Source of the DNA: Streptomyces xinghaiensis S187
GTDB lineage: Bacteria; Actinomycetota; Actinomycetes; Streptomycetales; Streptomycetaceae
Reading direction: 5' to 3'
Length of the DNA: 64,000 nt
Assembly: GCF_000220705.2 (NCBI RefSeq)
Contig: NZ_CP023202.1
Location: 930,001-994,000, forward strand
Notes under the pieces: model-generated
What the model was told of the DNA's origin: nothing
The model's input: the letters and a program-made list of their open reading frames with translations, nothing else
Database searches by the model: none
Part shown: piece by piece, positions 1 through 8,033 of the stretch
How the letters are laid out: each line of letters begins with the position of its first letter
How positions within the stretch are numbered: the first letter of the stretch is position 1
Program-made: the position numbers and the translations under genes

Positions 1-717
1 GGCTGAGTTGATGACCTGGCGCACGGCGGTGGCCACGTCAACGGCGTTCGGGGTGTCGGAGTGCACGCAGATGCTGTCGAACCGGACGGGAAGGCGCTTG
101 CCGGAGTCGGTCTCGACCAGGCCGTCGGCGAGCGCGAGCCGGGCGCGGTCGGCGGCGAGTGAGGGTGGGGTGGCGTGGGGCCGGCGGGCGATGACGAGGC
201 TGCCGTCGGCGCGGTAGCCGAGGTCGACGTAGAACTCGGCGACGAAGCCGACGCCGCGCTCAGCGGCGACGTGCTCGTGCGCGGTCCCGGCCATGCCGTA
301 GACCGGGACGCCGTACTGCACCGCCACGTCGCAGACCGCGTTCATGAGTTCGCTGTCGCGGGCCACCATGCCGTAGAGCGAGCCGTGCGGCTTGATGTGG
401 CGCAGTGGCACTCCCTCGGCGTCCAGGTATCCCTTGAGCGCCGCGACCTGGTAGAGCACCAGGTCGCGCACCTCCTCGGGGTACAGCTTCATCTCCCGGC
501 GGCCGAAGCCCACCGCGTCGGGCAGGCCGGGGTGCGCACCGACGGCCACCCCGGCGGCGGCGGCCTTGGCCACGGTCTGGTGGATGCCGACGGGGTCGCC
601 GGCGTGGAAGCCGCAGGCGATGTTGGCGGCATCGACCAGTGGCAGTAGGGCGTCGTCGTTGCCGAACGAGTGGATACCGAAGGACTCGCCCATGTCGGAG
701 TTGAGGCTGACGGGCAT
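1..717 (-). CDS. pxpA: PxpA-like 5-oxoprolinase subunit A (LamB/YcsF family), partial
   Basis: The protein runs off the left window edge. 239 codons are visible and the family is usually about 250 residues, so only the extreme C-terminus is missing. The N-terminus has the family signature: SLNSDMGESFG, then NIACGFHAGD, then VGAHPGLPD, and later KPHGSLY. PxpA works with PxpB and PxpC in ATP-dependent opening of 5-oxoproline. PxpB/C are not visible here and could lie beyond the edge. The ATG is preceded by AAGAAGGGG. It is the last visible gene of a minus-strand operon containing SDRs, a carrier and an asparaginase-like enzyme. The substrate may therefore be another lactam; that is inference. 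Confidence 0.88.
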   Translation of the reverse strand, partial: MPVSLNSDMGESFGIHSFGNDDALLPLVDAANIACGFHAGDPVGIHQTVAKAAAAGVAVGAHPGLPDAVGFGRREMKLYPEEVRDLVLYQVAALKGYLDAEGVPLRHIKPHGSLYGMVARDSELMNAVCDVAVQYGVPVYGMAGTAHEHVAAERGVGFVAEFYVDLGYRADGSLVIARRPHATPPSLAADRARLALADGLVETDSGKRLPVRFDSICVHSDTPNAVDVATAVRQVINSA

Positions 718-751
718 GGATACCCCTTCTTGCGCCGTAGGCGGGCATCGA

Positions 752-1075
752 TCAGGTCGCCGTTTCCGCCGAGGCCACGACGGCGGCGAGTACTGGGGTT
801 GGTGGTTGGCCGCTGAGCGCTGCGGCCACGTCGAGCCGCAGGCCCGGCAGGGACAGGAGCACTTGCCAGATTCCGCTGGCGGTGTCCACCAGGACGCTTC
901 GTCCGGTCCCCGAGTGGACGACCCATGCTGCGGCCGCGCAGGTCACCCGTGCGGGGTGGCCTGTCTCGCTCAGGGCGTCGTTGATGATCCGGGCGGCCTC
1001 CCAGCGGGCGCGCCTGGTGAGGAAGACGCCGGACCAGGCATCGGTTGCGGAGGTTCTGCCGCAGGCGCCGCACAT
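752..1075 (-). CDS. Small hypothetical protein with N-terminal CxxC
   Basis: A 107-residue protein starting MCGACGRTSATDAWSG. I do not recognise a family. The visible features are a CxxC pair at residues 2-5, which could bind a metal, and an alanine/valine-rich C-terminal half. A strong ribosome binding site (GGAGGGGACC directly before ATG) supports translation. It lies 10 nt after the stop of the upstream SDR gene and 34 nt before pxpA, so it is probably co-transcribed and may be an accessory or assembly factor for that pathway. Confidence 0.65.
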   Translation of the reverse strand: MCGACGRTSATDAWSGVFLTRRARWEAARIINDALSETGHPARVTCAAAAWVVHSGTGRSVLVDTASGIWQVLLSLPGLRLDVAAALSGQPPTPVLAAVVASAETAT

Positions 1076-1084
1076 GGTCCCCTC

Positions 1085-1831
1085 CTACGGCATGACGTCG
1101 CCGGAGTTGGGCCCCAGCGTCTGGCCGACGAACAGGTCACCGCTCGGGGAGCCGGCCAGCAGCACTGCGGTCGGGGCGATCTCCTCGGGCCTGCCGAACC
1201 GTCCGAGGGGCAGTTCCGCGCGCTTGGCCTGCTTCCACTCCTCGGAGATTCCGTCGATCAAAGGCGTCTCGATGGGGCCGGGGGCGATGGCGTTGACCAG
1301 CACCCCGTCGCGGGCCACCTCCAGAGCCAGGGCCTTCGTCAGACCCAGGACGCCGGCTTTGGCGGCGCTGTAGTGCGTCAGCGACGTTCCTCCCTTGATG
1401 GCCAGCTGTGAGGCGATGTTGATGACCCGGCCGTGCCCGCGGGACACCATGTCCGGGACCACGTACCGGCACATGAGGAACACTCCGGTCAGGTCCACGT
1501 CGATGGTTTGCTGCCACTGCCGCAGCGACATCTCCACCAGCGGGGCCTGGGTGAGAATGCCTGCGGAGTTGACCAGGATGTCGATCCGGCCCAGCAGGAG
1601 CTCCGTCTCGGCGACGGCCCGCCGGACGAGTTCTTCGTTCGCGATGTCTGCGGCCACGCCTCCGGCCGCGCCGATGGACCGCGCGGTCCGTTCGGCCGCG
1701 GTGGCGTCGTGGTCGAGCACGACCACGCGCGCCCCGGCGGTGACGAGCGCCTCGGCGATCGCCCGTCCGATGCCGCTGGCGCCACCGGTGACCAGAGCCG
1801 TCCGGCCGCTCAGGTCCGCGATCGGGTTCAT
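1085..1831 (-). CDS. SDR-family NAD(P)-dependent oxidoreductase
   Basis: 248 residues, typical for a classical short-chain dehydrogenase. The Rossmann motif TGGASGIG follows the first strand, NSAG is at the end of strand 4, and the catalytic Ser is in NIASQ with YSAAK supplying Tyr and Lys. Start MNPIADL is chosen because its ATG overlaps the stop of the next SDR gene by 4 bp (ATGA), implying translational coupling. Two SDRs in a row suggest successive oxidation/reduction steps on one hydroxyl- or keto-containing intermediate. The substrate cannot be read from the sequence. Confidence 0.85.
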   Translation of the reverse strand: MNPIADLSGRTALVTGGASGIGRAIAEALVTAGARVVVLDHDATAAERTARSIGAAGGVAADIANEELVRRAVAETELLLGRIDILVNSAGILTQAPLVEMSLRQWQQTIDVDLTGVFLMCRYVVPDMVSRGHGRVINIASQLAIKGGTSLTHYSAAKAGVLGLTKALALEVARDGVLVNAIAPGPIETPLIDGISEEWKQAKRAELPLGRFGRPEEIAPTAVLLAGSPSGDLFVGQTLGPNSGDVMP

Positions 1832-2616
1832 GCGCGCATCCTCACGGTCAGGCCGCCGTCGACGACGAGTTGCTGGCCGGTGACGTACCGGGCCTGCGGC
1901 GAGTTGAGGAAACGGATGACGTCGGCGACCTCCTCGGGCCGCCCGACTCTGCCGAAGGGGATGTCGCCGCCCGCGCGGGCGAGTCCCTCCGGGCCCAGCG
2001 AGTTCACCGGGTCGGAGGACTGGGGGGTCTCGATGAGGCCGGGGATGACGGCGTTGACGCGAACGCCGCGGGGTGCCAGCTCCACGGCCAGACTGCGGCA
2101 CAGTCCGAGCACCCCGGCTTTGGCGGCGGCGTAGTGCGCGTGGTCCTCCCAGCCGTAGACACCGCCGGCGATCGACGAGACGGCGACCATCGCGGAGCCC
2201 TCCGCCATGTGAGGCGCGCACGACCGGAAGGTGCGCAGTACCCCGGTCAGGTCGACGGAGAGCATGTCGTCCCAGGCCTCGTCAGTGAGTTCGGCCAGTG
2301 GAGCCCGTCGGAGCACGCCGGCGTTGGCCACCACATAGTCGATCCGTCCGAACGCCGCGTACGCGCTGCGCGCCAGTTCGTCGACCTGGCCGCTGTCGCG
2401 GACGTCGACCTCGACGATCAGTCCCCTGCCTCCTGCGGCCTCCACCAGTCGGAGCGTCTCGCGGGGGTCGTGCGGGTCACCGGGGAACGTGCCGATCACC
2501 ACGTGCACGCCCTCCTGTGCGTAGCCGACCGCGACGGCCCGGCCTATCCCGCTGGCCGCTCCGGTGACGACCGCGACGGCGGGCCCGGCGCCATCGGGCT
2601 GAGTGTGTGCTGCCAT
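1828..2616 (-). CDS. SDR-family NAD(P)-dependent oxidoreductase
   Basis: 262 residues with TGAASGIG, NAG, a Ser-Ser-Ile active-site stretch and YAAAK: all parts of the classical SDR active site are present. The C-terminal VTGQQLVVDGG is the usual dimer-interface tail. It is first of the downstream block (SDR, SDR, Cys-protein, pxpA). A strong hairpin lies between it and the carrier gene upstream, so it may need read-through or its own promoter. Confidence 0.85.
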   Translation of the reverse strand: MAAHTQPDGAGPAVAVVTGAASGIGRAVAVGYAQEGVHVVIGTFPGDPHDPRETLRLVEAAGGRGLIVEVDVRDSGQVDELARSAYAAFGRIDYVVANAGVLRRAPLAELTDEAWDDMLSVDLTGVLRTFRSCAPHMAEGSAMVAVSSIAGGVYGWEDHAHYAAAKAGVLGLCRSLAVELAPRGVRVNAVIPGLIETPQSSDPVNSLGPEGLARAGGDIPFGRVGRPEEVADVIRFLNSPQARYVTGQQLVVDGGLTVRMRA

Positions 2617-2639
2617 GACGTGAACCTTTCTGTTCCAGG

Positions 2640-2680
2640 CGGTGCCGGTGGGCGGATGGTGGTCCCGCCCACCGGCACCG
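2640..2680 (-). terminator. Strong intercistronic hairpin between MFS and SDR genes
   Basis: GGTGCCGGTGGGCGG (2641-2655) is perfectly complementary to CCGCCCACCGGCACC (2665-2679), with one more flanking C-G pair and a 9-nt loop. Sixteen GC-rich pairs without a T-tract fit an actinobacterial terminator or attenuator. It would reduce expression of the SDR-pxpA block relative to the asparaginase-deacetylase-carrier block. Confidence 0.7.
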
Positions 2681-2709
2681 TGAGATAGGGGTACGTGCCG
2701 CTCGGGCGG

Positions 2710-4089
2710 TCAGTTCTCGAGCCGGGCGACCGGCTTGGCCAGCAGCATCAGCGCGCCGGAGAGGAAGGTGCCGACCGCACCCACCCAGAGCGCTGCGGAG
2801 CCGGTGCCCCAAGCTGCCGCCGCTCCGGTGAACAGGAACCCGCCGATGATCGTGCCGGGCTGGCTCATGGCGCCGATGATCACCGTGCCGGTACCGCGGC
2901 AGTCCGTGGGGTAGCACTCCCCCATGTAGAACATGATCGCCGCGTAGGGGCCCACCAGGAAGAACAGTCCCAGCGCGTAGGTGGTCACGATGAGTGCGGT
3001 GCTGGTGACCAGCGGGGAAAGCATGACGGCGAAGGCCACGCCGGACATCATCCATCCGATGACGATGGTGTGCTTGCGCCCGATGCGGTCGCCGAGCCAG
3101 CCGTGGAAGATGTAGCCGAAGTACGCGCCCAGGTTGATGACGATGAGCATCCAGAACGCGGTGCTGAGCTGTACGCCCTTGGCGTTGGCCAGGATGGAAC
3201 TGCCCAGCACGCTGAAGATGTTGATGCCGAAGAAGTTCACGATCCACGCCAGCGAGAGCACGATGGTGTTCCTGCGCAGCTCGGGCTGGAAGATCCGCGC
3301 GATCGGGGCGCTGTTGGTGTGCTCCACGCCGTACTCGGCGGCCAGTGCCTCGGCCTCGCGGGACTTCCCCTCGGCCTTGAGCCCGCGCAGACGCTGGTGC
3401 AGCTCGAACTGCGGGGTCTCGCGCAGCTTCTTGCCGATCACGATGATCAGCGCGACGGCTGGGAGGCTCGCGACCAGGTACATCGCGCGCCAGCCCAGTG
3501 TGTCGAGCAGGACGAGCGCGAGGGCACTGGAGAGCAGGAAGCCGAGCGGCCAGCCGCCCTGGACGATGCCGTACCAGAATCCGCGGCGTTCGCGCTTCCT
3601 CTCGTCCTCGGTGATCGAGAACACTTCGTTGAGGTAGGTGGCGTTCACCGACTGCTCGGAGAAGCCGAGGCCGCCAAGCGACCGCACGCCGACCATGGCG
3701 CTCGTGCTCAGCGCGCCCATTTTCGCGGGGATGACGGCCGTCAGGACGGAGGCGACGGCGGTGCCTCCGATGGTGACCATCATGCCGCGGCGACGTCCAA
3801 GGCGGTCGATGACCGGCCCGACTCCGAAGGCGATGATCGCAGTGCCGATGGCGATGAGTGTGTTGACCAGGTAGGCGGTCGAGGCACTCCAGCCGAAGTC
3901 CTCCTGCATGACGGGAAGCAGGGTGCCGAAGAGGCCGTAGTCGAAGACCGCGACGGTCCAGGCGAGCAGTGCCAGGACTATGGCGGTGTTGGTCTGCTTC
4001 CGTGTGAACGCCGGGAACTGCCGCCGCTGGGGTTCCGTTGCCGGCGTCTCGGGCGCGCCGCCCTCCGGCAGGGTCGTTTCGCTGGTCAC
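2710..4089 (-). CDS. MFS transporter
   Basis: About 459 residues with roughly 12 hydrophobic segments. The loop 2-3 signature is DRLGRRRG and a second-half repeat is GDRIGRKH, as in sugar/organic-acid porters. I chose the GTG at 4089 because it overlaps the stop of the deacetylase gene by 4 bp (GTGA) and has GGGA upstream; an in-frame ATG at 4107 inside the upstream gene is also possible. A long cytoplasmic loop lies near residues 235-270. It probably imports the substrate of this operon into the cell. Confidence 0.87.
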   Translation of the reverse strand: MTSETTLPEGGAPETPATEPQRRQFPAFTRKQTNTAIVLALLAWTVAVFDYGLFGTLLPVMQEDFGWSASTAYLVNTLIAIGTAIIAFGVGPVIDRLGRRRGMMVTIGGTAVASVLTAVIPAKMGALSTSAMVGVRSLGGLGFSEQSVNATYLNEVFSITEDERKRERRGFWYGIVQGGWPLGFLLSSALALVLLDTLGWRAMYLVASLPAVALIIVIGKKLRETPQFELHQRLRGLKAEGKSREAEALAAEYGVEHTNSAPIARIFQPELRRNTIVLSLAWIVNFFGINIFSVLGSSILANAKGVQLSTAFWMLIVINLGAYFGYIFHGWLGDRIGRKHTIVIGWMMSGVAFAVMLSPLVTSTALIVTTYALGLFFLVGPYAAIMFYMGECYPTDCRGTGTVIIGAMSQPGTIIGGFLFTGAAAAWGTGSAALWVGAVGTFLSGALMLLAKPVARLEN

Positions 4090-4982
4090 TTGGCCTGTCC
4101 CTTCCATGGGTGCCGGGCGGCGTAGTCATCAGCGATCTGGTCGAAGGTGACCCATCGGACGCCGTCGTGGCTGTTGATGTGCTCGATGAGCCGCTCAAGC
4201 ATGAGCAGCACCTGGGGGCGTCCGGAGACGTCCGGGTGGATGGTGAAGGTGACGGCCGCGTAATCCATCTCCCGGTGGACCCAGTCGAACTGGTCCCGCC
4301 ACATTTGCTCGATGTCGCGCGGGTTCACGAAGCCGTGGCTGTTCGGGCTGGCCTTGATGAACATCATCGGAGGCAGGTCGTCGAGGTACCAGTTCGCCGG
4401 GATCTCGATGAGCTCGGTCTCCTTGCCGCGGACCAGCGGCTTCATCCAGTCCTCGGCCCGGGCGGAGTAGTCGATCTTGGTCCACCTGTCGCCGACGCGC
4501 ACACGGTAGGGCGTGAAGTCGTTGTGCATCAGCGAGTGGTCGTACTTGATGCCCCGTTCGAGCAGCAACTCGTTGGTCACTGGCGAGAACTCCCACCACG
4601 GTGCGACATAACCGGTGGGGCGCCGGTTCGTGACCTTCTCGATGAGATCGATGCTCCGGTCGAGGACCGCGGCCTCCTGGGCGCGGGTCATCGCGATCGG
4701 GTTCTCGTGGCTGTAACCGTGCACGCCCACTTCGTGTCCGGCGTCAACGACCTGACGGAACTGGTCCGGGAAGGTCTCGATGGAGTGGCCCGGTACGAAC
4801 CAGGTCGTCTGCAGGTCGTACTTGGTGAAGAGGTTCAGCAGGCGCGGCGTGCCGACCTCGCCGGCGAACATGCCCCGGGAGATGTCGTCCGGGGAGTCCT
4901 CGCCCCCGTATGACCCCAGCCAGCCGGCGACAGCGTCGACATCGACGCCGAACGCGCACAGGATTTCCTTAGGCAAGGCCAA
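4086..4982 (-). CDS. Polysaccharide deacetylase-family protein (PuuE/HpPgdA-like)
   Basis: 298 residues of the NodB/CE4 superfamily, without a signal peptide, so cytosolic. A metal-binding Asp is in FGVDVDA (Asp14 or Asp16) and a His pair is in VHGYSHEN (His88, His92). The overall form resembles the PuuE allantoinase/HpPgdA branch, which acts on cyclic amides or small amide substrates rather than on chitin. Its position between an asparaginase-like enzyme and a carrier supports a role in hydrolysing an amide or lactam C-N bond. The actual reaction is unknown. Confidence 0.82.
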   Translation of the reverse strand: MALPKEILCAFGVDVDAVAGWLGSYGGEDSPDDISRGMFAGEVGTPRLLNLFTKYDLQTTWFVPGHSIETFPDQFRQVVDAGHEVGVHGYSHENPIAMTRAQEAAVLDRSIDLIEKVTNRRPTGYVAPWWEFSPVTNELLLERGIKYDHSLMHNDFTPYRVRVGDRWTKIDYSARAEDWMKPLVRGKETELIEIPANWYLDDLPPMMFIKASPNSHGFVNPRDIEQMWRDQFDWVHREMDYAAVTFTIHPDVSGRPQVLLMLERLIEHINSHDGVRWVTFDQIADDYAARHPWKGQAK

Positions 4983-5039
4983 CTCCTTCTCGTAGCCCCG
5001 GCCACCACAGCCGGGAGTCGATGTGTCCAGCGGCTGGGA

Positions 5040-6026
5040 TCAGCCGAGGGTGTGGGCGGCCAGCGCTTCTCGCGCGGCGCGCGGGTCGGTGTGCACTCCG
5101 AGCAGCGCTGCCAGGACCACCCGGGCCTGTGACGGGCGCAGCAGCCCGGTGGGAACGGCGCCGGCGGCTATGAGGTCGGCACCGCCGCCGTCGCCGTAGA
5201 CTGCGGCGACAGGTCCGGCCGTGACCCGGGTGGATGTGGCCACCACGACGCCGGAGGCGGTCAGCTCGGCCACCGCCTCGCAGATCGCGGTATTGGCGTT
5301 GCCTGCGCCGGTGGCCTCCAGCACGATGCCGCGCGCGCCGGCTGCGGCGAAGGCATATAGGGCCGTCGCGTCCGCGCCGGGATAGCAAGCGGCGATGTCC
5401 ACACGTGCACGGGAGAGGTCCACGGCCGACAGGTCCAGTCGCGGACGCCGACGGCGGGCTCCGGCGATGTGGACGGCACCGCCGCGGACCCAGCCGAGAA
5501 CCCCGCCGTCGGGGGAGGCGAAGGTGCTCGAAGCGAGCGTGTGGCTCTTGCGGGTGCCCTCCGCCGTGAACACCGAACCGTCGAAGACGATCAGTGCTCC
5601 CAGTCCCCGGCTCGCCGGGTCCGCGGCCACCGCGATGGCGTCGGAGAGGTTGCGCGGACCGTCGCTGTCCGGTGCGTCCGCGGGCCGCTGTGCGCCCGTG
5701 AGGATGACAGGACGCTCTTCGTCCCGGAAGAGGTCCAGGAAGAGGGCCGTCTCCTCCATGGTGTCGGTGCCGTGTGTGATCACCAGTCCGGTGACGTCGT
5801 CCGCCAGCAGGTGACGCTGCGCCCGGGCGGCAAGCTCCCGCATCCGTTCCAGGGTCATCAGATAGCTGCCGACCCGGAACACGTCGTGAACCTTGACGCG
5901 GATGTCATCGGCCACGGCCAGCCGTTCCACCAGCTCGGCGCCGCCGGCGCGGGCGACGGCTCTGCCTGTGGTGTCGCTCCGGGTGGCGATCGTCCCGCCC
6001 GTAGCGAGCACCATGACGATACGCAC
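5040..6026 (-). CDS. Asparaginase-family amidohydrolase
   Basis: 328 residues of the type I/II L-asparaginase fold. The first threonine motif is ATGGTIAT (Thr12); the second, THGTDTMEE, gives Thr87-Asp88; a downstream Lys lies in GTRKSHT. Start GTG at 6026 is chosen for AGGAG six nt upstream. There is no export signal. It is the promoter-proximal gene of the LacI-regulated operon. The family deamidates Asn or Gln. With PxpA and a deacetylase beside it, a dedicated catabolic amide substrate is more likely than general nitrogen supply (inference). Confidence 0.88.
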   Translation of the reverse strand: MRIVMVLATGGTIATRSDTTGRAVARAGGAELVERLAVADDIRVKVHDVFRVGSYLMTLERMRELAARAQRHLLADDVTGLVITHGTDTMEETALFLDLFRDEERPVILTGAQRPADAPDSDGPRNLSDAIAVAADPASRGLGALIVFDGSVFTAEGTRKSHTLASSTFASPDGGVLGWVRGGAVHIAGARRRRPRLDLSAVDLSRARVDIAACYPGADATALYAFAAAGARGIVLEATGAGNANTAICEAVAELTASGVVVATSTRVTAGPVAAVYGDGGGADLIAAGAVPTGLLRPSQARVVLAALLGVHTDPRAAREALAAHTLG

Positions 6027-6061
6027 AGATATCTCCTGACCTGTCCCTGACCGATATGTCC

Positions 6062-6087
6062 GCGCTAACGTTCGCGCCAAACGATTG
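6062..6087. promoter_or_regulatory. Two tandem LacI-type operators
   Basis: In the 140-bp divergent region two imperfect palindromes centred on CG are seen: GCGCTAACGTTCGCGC (6062-6077, one mismatch between 8-nt arms) and CAAACGATTG (6078-6087, one mismatch). Their centres are 13 bp apart. The central AACGTT-like form is typical of LacI/GalR-family sites. They lie 36 bp from the asparaginase start and 80 bp from the regulator start, so would control both. Confidence 0.6.
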
Positions 6088-6166
6088 CGCATATAGAATG
6101 TGCCCCGGGGGGTACGCGTCAAGAGGCCGGGGGCAAAATGTTGACCGACCGAGGGAAGGGCGGAGA

Positions 6167-7231
6167 ATGACCGAGGGTCCTGCGGGGGAACCGCTGCCAC
6201 ACATGGACGCCGCGGGCCGGGCCACGCTGCGCACCGTCGCGGAGCTCGCCGGGGTCCACGTCTCGACGGCCTCGCGAGTGCTGAACGGCACGGTCGGCAC
6301 CGGCATGCGCACAGCCGGCCAGGAGACCTCCGAACGGATCCGCCGAATAGCCGAGCAGGTCGGTTACACGCCCAACCCCCACGCGTCGAGCCTCCGCACC
6401 CAGCGCAGCAACCTGGTCGGGGTGCTCGTCCCGCGACTGGTCGACATCGTGCTCGCCACCGTCTACGAGGGCATCGAGCAGGAGTGCGCGGCGTCCGGGT
6501 TTTCCGCCTTCGTGGCCAACACCGGTGACGATCCGGTGGCGCGGCGCCAGCGAACTGAGATGGTGCTCGCCCGCCACGTCGACGGCATCATCTTCGGTGA
6601 TGCCCACCTGGACGGGCGCTTCCTCGACAAGGTGGTCGAACGGGGGGTCCCGTTCGTCCTCGTCTCGCGACGCGCCGACTCCCACCCTTCGGTGACCTGT
6701 GACGACTACCGGGGCGGTCAGTTGGCGGCCGAACACCTCCTGCAACTGGGCCACCGCAAGGTCGCGGTCATCGCCGGCGAGCCTTACGCCAGCACCGGCG
6801 TCGACCGCACCGCCGGATTCCGGGACACCTTCACCGCGGCGGGCATCAAGGTGCCTGCCTCCAGAATCGTGCACTCCCGCTTCGACACAGGCGGCGGCCG
6901 GGAGGCCATGGAGCGGCTCCTCGCGGGGCGGACCAGGCCGACCGCGGTGTTCGCCGTCAACGACTTCGCCGCGATCGGAGCCATGGGCGCGTCACGCGAC
7001 GCGGGGCTGCAGGTCGGAACCGACATCGCGGTCATCGGGTTCAACGACGTACCGCTCGCGGGATCGCTGCCGGTGGGGCTGTCGACCATCCGCTCCCCCA
7101 TGCACGACATGGGAGTGCACGCGGTCCGGCTGCTCATGAAGCGGTTGGCGGGCGAAGTAGTCGACTCCGAGCGGCTTTCCCCCACCCTGGTGGCCCGGGC
7201 CTCGACCCTGGGCGGTGGGAGTTCTGGCTGA
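6167..7231 (+). CDS. LacI-family transcriptional regulator
   Basis: 354 residues. The N-terminal LacI helix-turn-helix is TLRTVAELAGVHVSTASRVL, followed by the hinge and a periplasmic-binding-protein-like ligand domain (VGVLVPRLVD onward; later AVIGFNDVPLA). The ATG at 6167 follows GGGAAGGGCGGAGA. It is divergent from the asparaginase operon and almost certainly represses it in the absence of an inducer from the imported substrate. Confidence 0.9.
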   Translation: MTEGPAGEPLPHMDAAGRATLRTVAELAGVHVSTASRVLNGTVGTGMRTAGQETSERIRRIAEQVGYTPNPHASSLRTQRSNLVGVLVPRLVDIVLATVYEGIEQECAASGFSAFVANTGDDPVARRQRTEMVLARHVDGIIFGDAHLDGRFLDKVVERGVPFVLVSRRADSHPSVTCDDYRGGQLAAEHLLQLGHRKVAVIAGEPYASTGVDRTAGFRDTFTAAGIKVPASRIVHSRFDTGGGREAMERLLAGRTRPTAVFAVNDFAAIGAMGASRDAGLQVGTDIAVIGFNDVPLAGSLPVGLSTIRSPMHDMGVHAVRLLMKRLAGEVVDSERLSPTLVARASTLGGGSSG

Positions 7232-7935
7232 CCGCGCCGTTGCGGCTGGGCGGTCACATGGCCTGTCGCCGTCTCCGTGGCGCGAACGCACCTGGACCAG
7301 CAGCCGGTTACCGGCCTTGAGCGCGTGAGGTCGTCATGGTGGCTGGCTCCGGAGGCCGGTTTGGGTGAGCGGTTGTCGAGGGCACCCGGGGCGGTACCGG
7401 AGCCGGCACAGGCTTCACCGGCCTGCCGCAGGGCACGCCAGGAGTCAACGGCGCCCACTCGTCGGCCGGCCCGCCTTGCGCAATGCTCATGTCATCGGTG
7501 TACCGCAGGAATCACAGATCGTCAGCTGCGCCGACACCAGCGTTGGGTGTCGTGGAAACGGCCGTGGGTGAGGAACGCAGTCTCGCAGCACGCCTCTGCG
7601 CAGGGACAGGTAATTGGCTGTGCGGGGTCTCCGGTGCGGCCGGCCCGGTCGGCTATGGGCAAGTACAGAGCCGCGGCCGTGCTCCAGAAAGCAACTTCAA
7701 GGGCCAGCACTATGTCGGTGACTGCGTCTTTCACTGCCCATCCTCTTCTCCCGCGCGCAAGGGCAGAGCCCTGGCGTGGGGTGCCGCTGAGGAAGGGAAG
7801 ACGCCAGTACGGAGGGTTCGGCGCAACGGCAGGGTTGCAGTTCCCCGGATCGAGCCGTCGTAGCTCAGGTCGATGGCGAAAGAATCAGCGCCGTGTCCGC
7901 ATGCACTCAGTTTCTTGCTCCCTTACAAGTGATGA
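7232..7935. other. Intergenic stretch without a convincing gene
   Basis: About 700 bp between the LacI regulator and the protease terminator. Open frames here lack good starts and family resemblance. The only one with a plausible ribosome binding site is the 70-codon frame at 7522-7734, listed separately. No RNA gene or repeat was recognised. Confidence 0.4.
7522..7734 (-). CDS. Possible small hydrophobic hypothetical protein
   Basis: A 70-codon frame with a GTG start and GAGG about 10 nt upstream. The first 30 residues are hydrophobic enough for one membrane segment. The C-terminus is Cys-rich (TCPCAEACCET). No family is recognised and the frame could be chance in high-GC DNA. Confidence 0.2.
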   Translation of the reverse strand: MKDAVTDIVLALEVAFWSTAAALYLPIADRAGRTGDPAQPITCPCAEACCETAFLTHGRFHDTQRWCRRS

Positions 7936-7982
7936 GCCACCGTGTGATCGCCGCGGTAGAGGTTCGGCGATCACACGGTGGC
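7936..7982 (-). terminator. 18-bp perfect hairpin downstream of S1 protease
   Basis: Arms 7936-7953 and 7965-7982 pair over 18 bp without mismatch (CCACCGTGTGATCGCCG and its complement) around an 11-nt loop. It lies about 50 nt after the protease stop codon, as expected for its transcription terminator. Confidence 0.85.
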
Positions 7983-8033
7983 GTCTTCAGCGCGCTGAGC
8001 GGACCGCAGCGGGCGCGACCATCAGCGTCCCCG

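Noticed and set aside
2477..4198. A 573-codon minus-strand frame over the MFS gene
   Set aside because: It overlaps the MFS and SDR genes in another frame and reads as Arg/His/Pro-rich low complexity without a fold.
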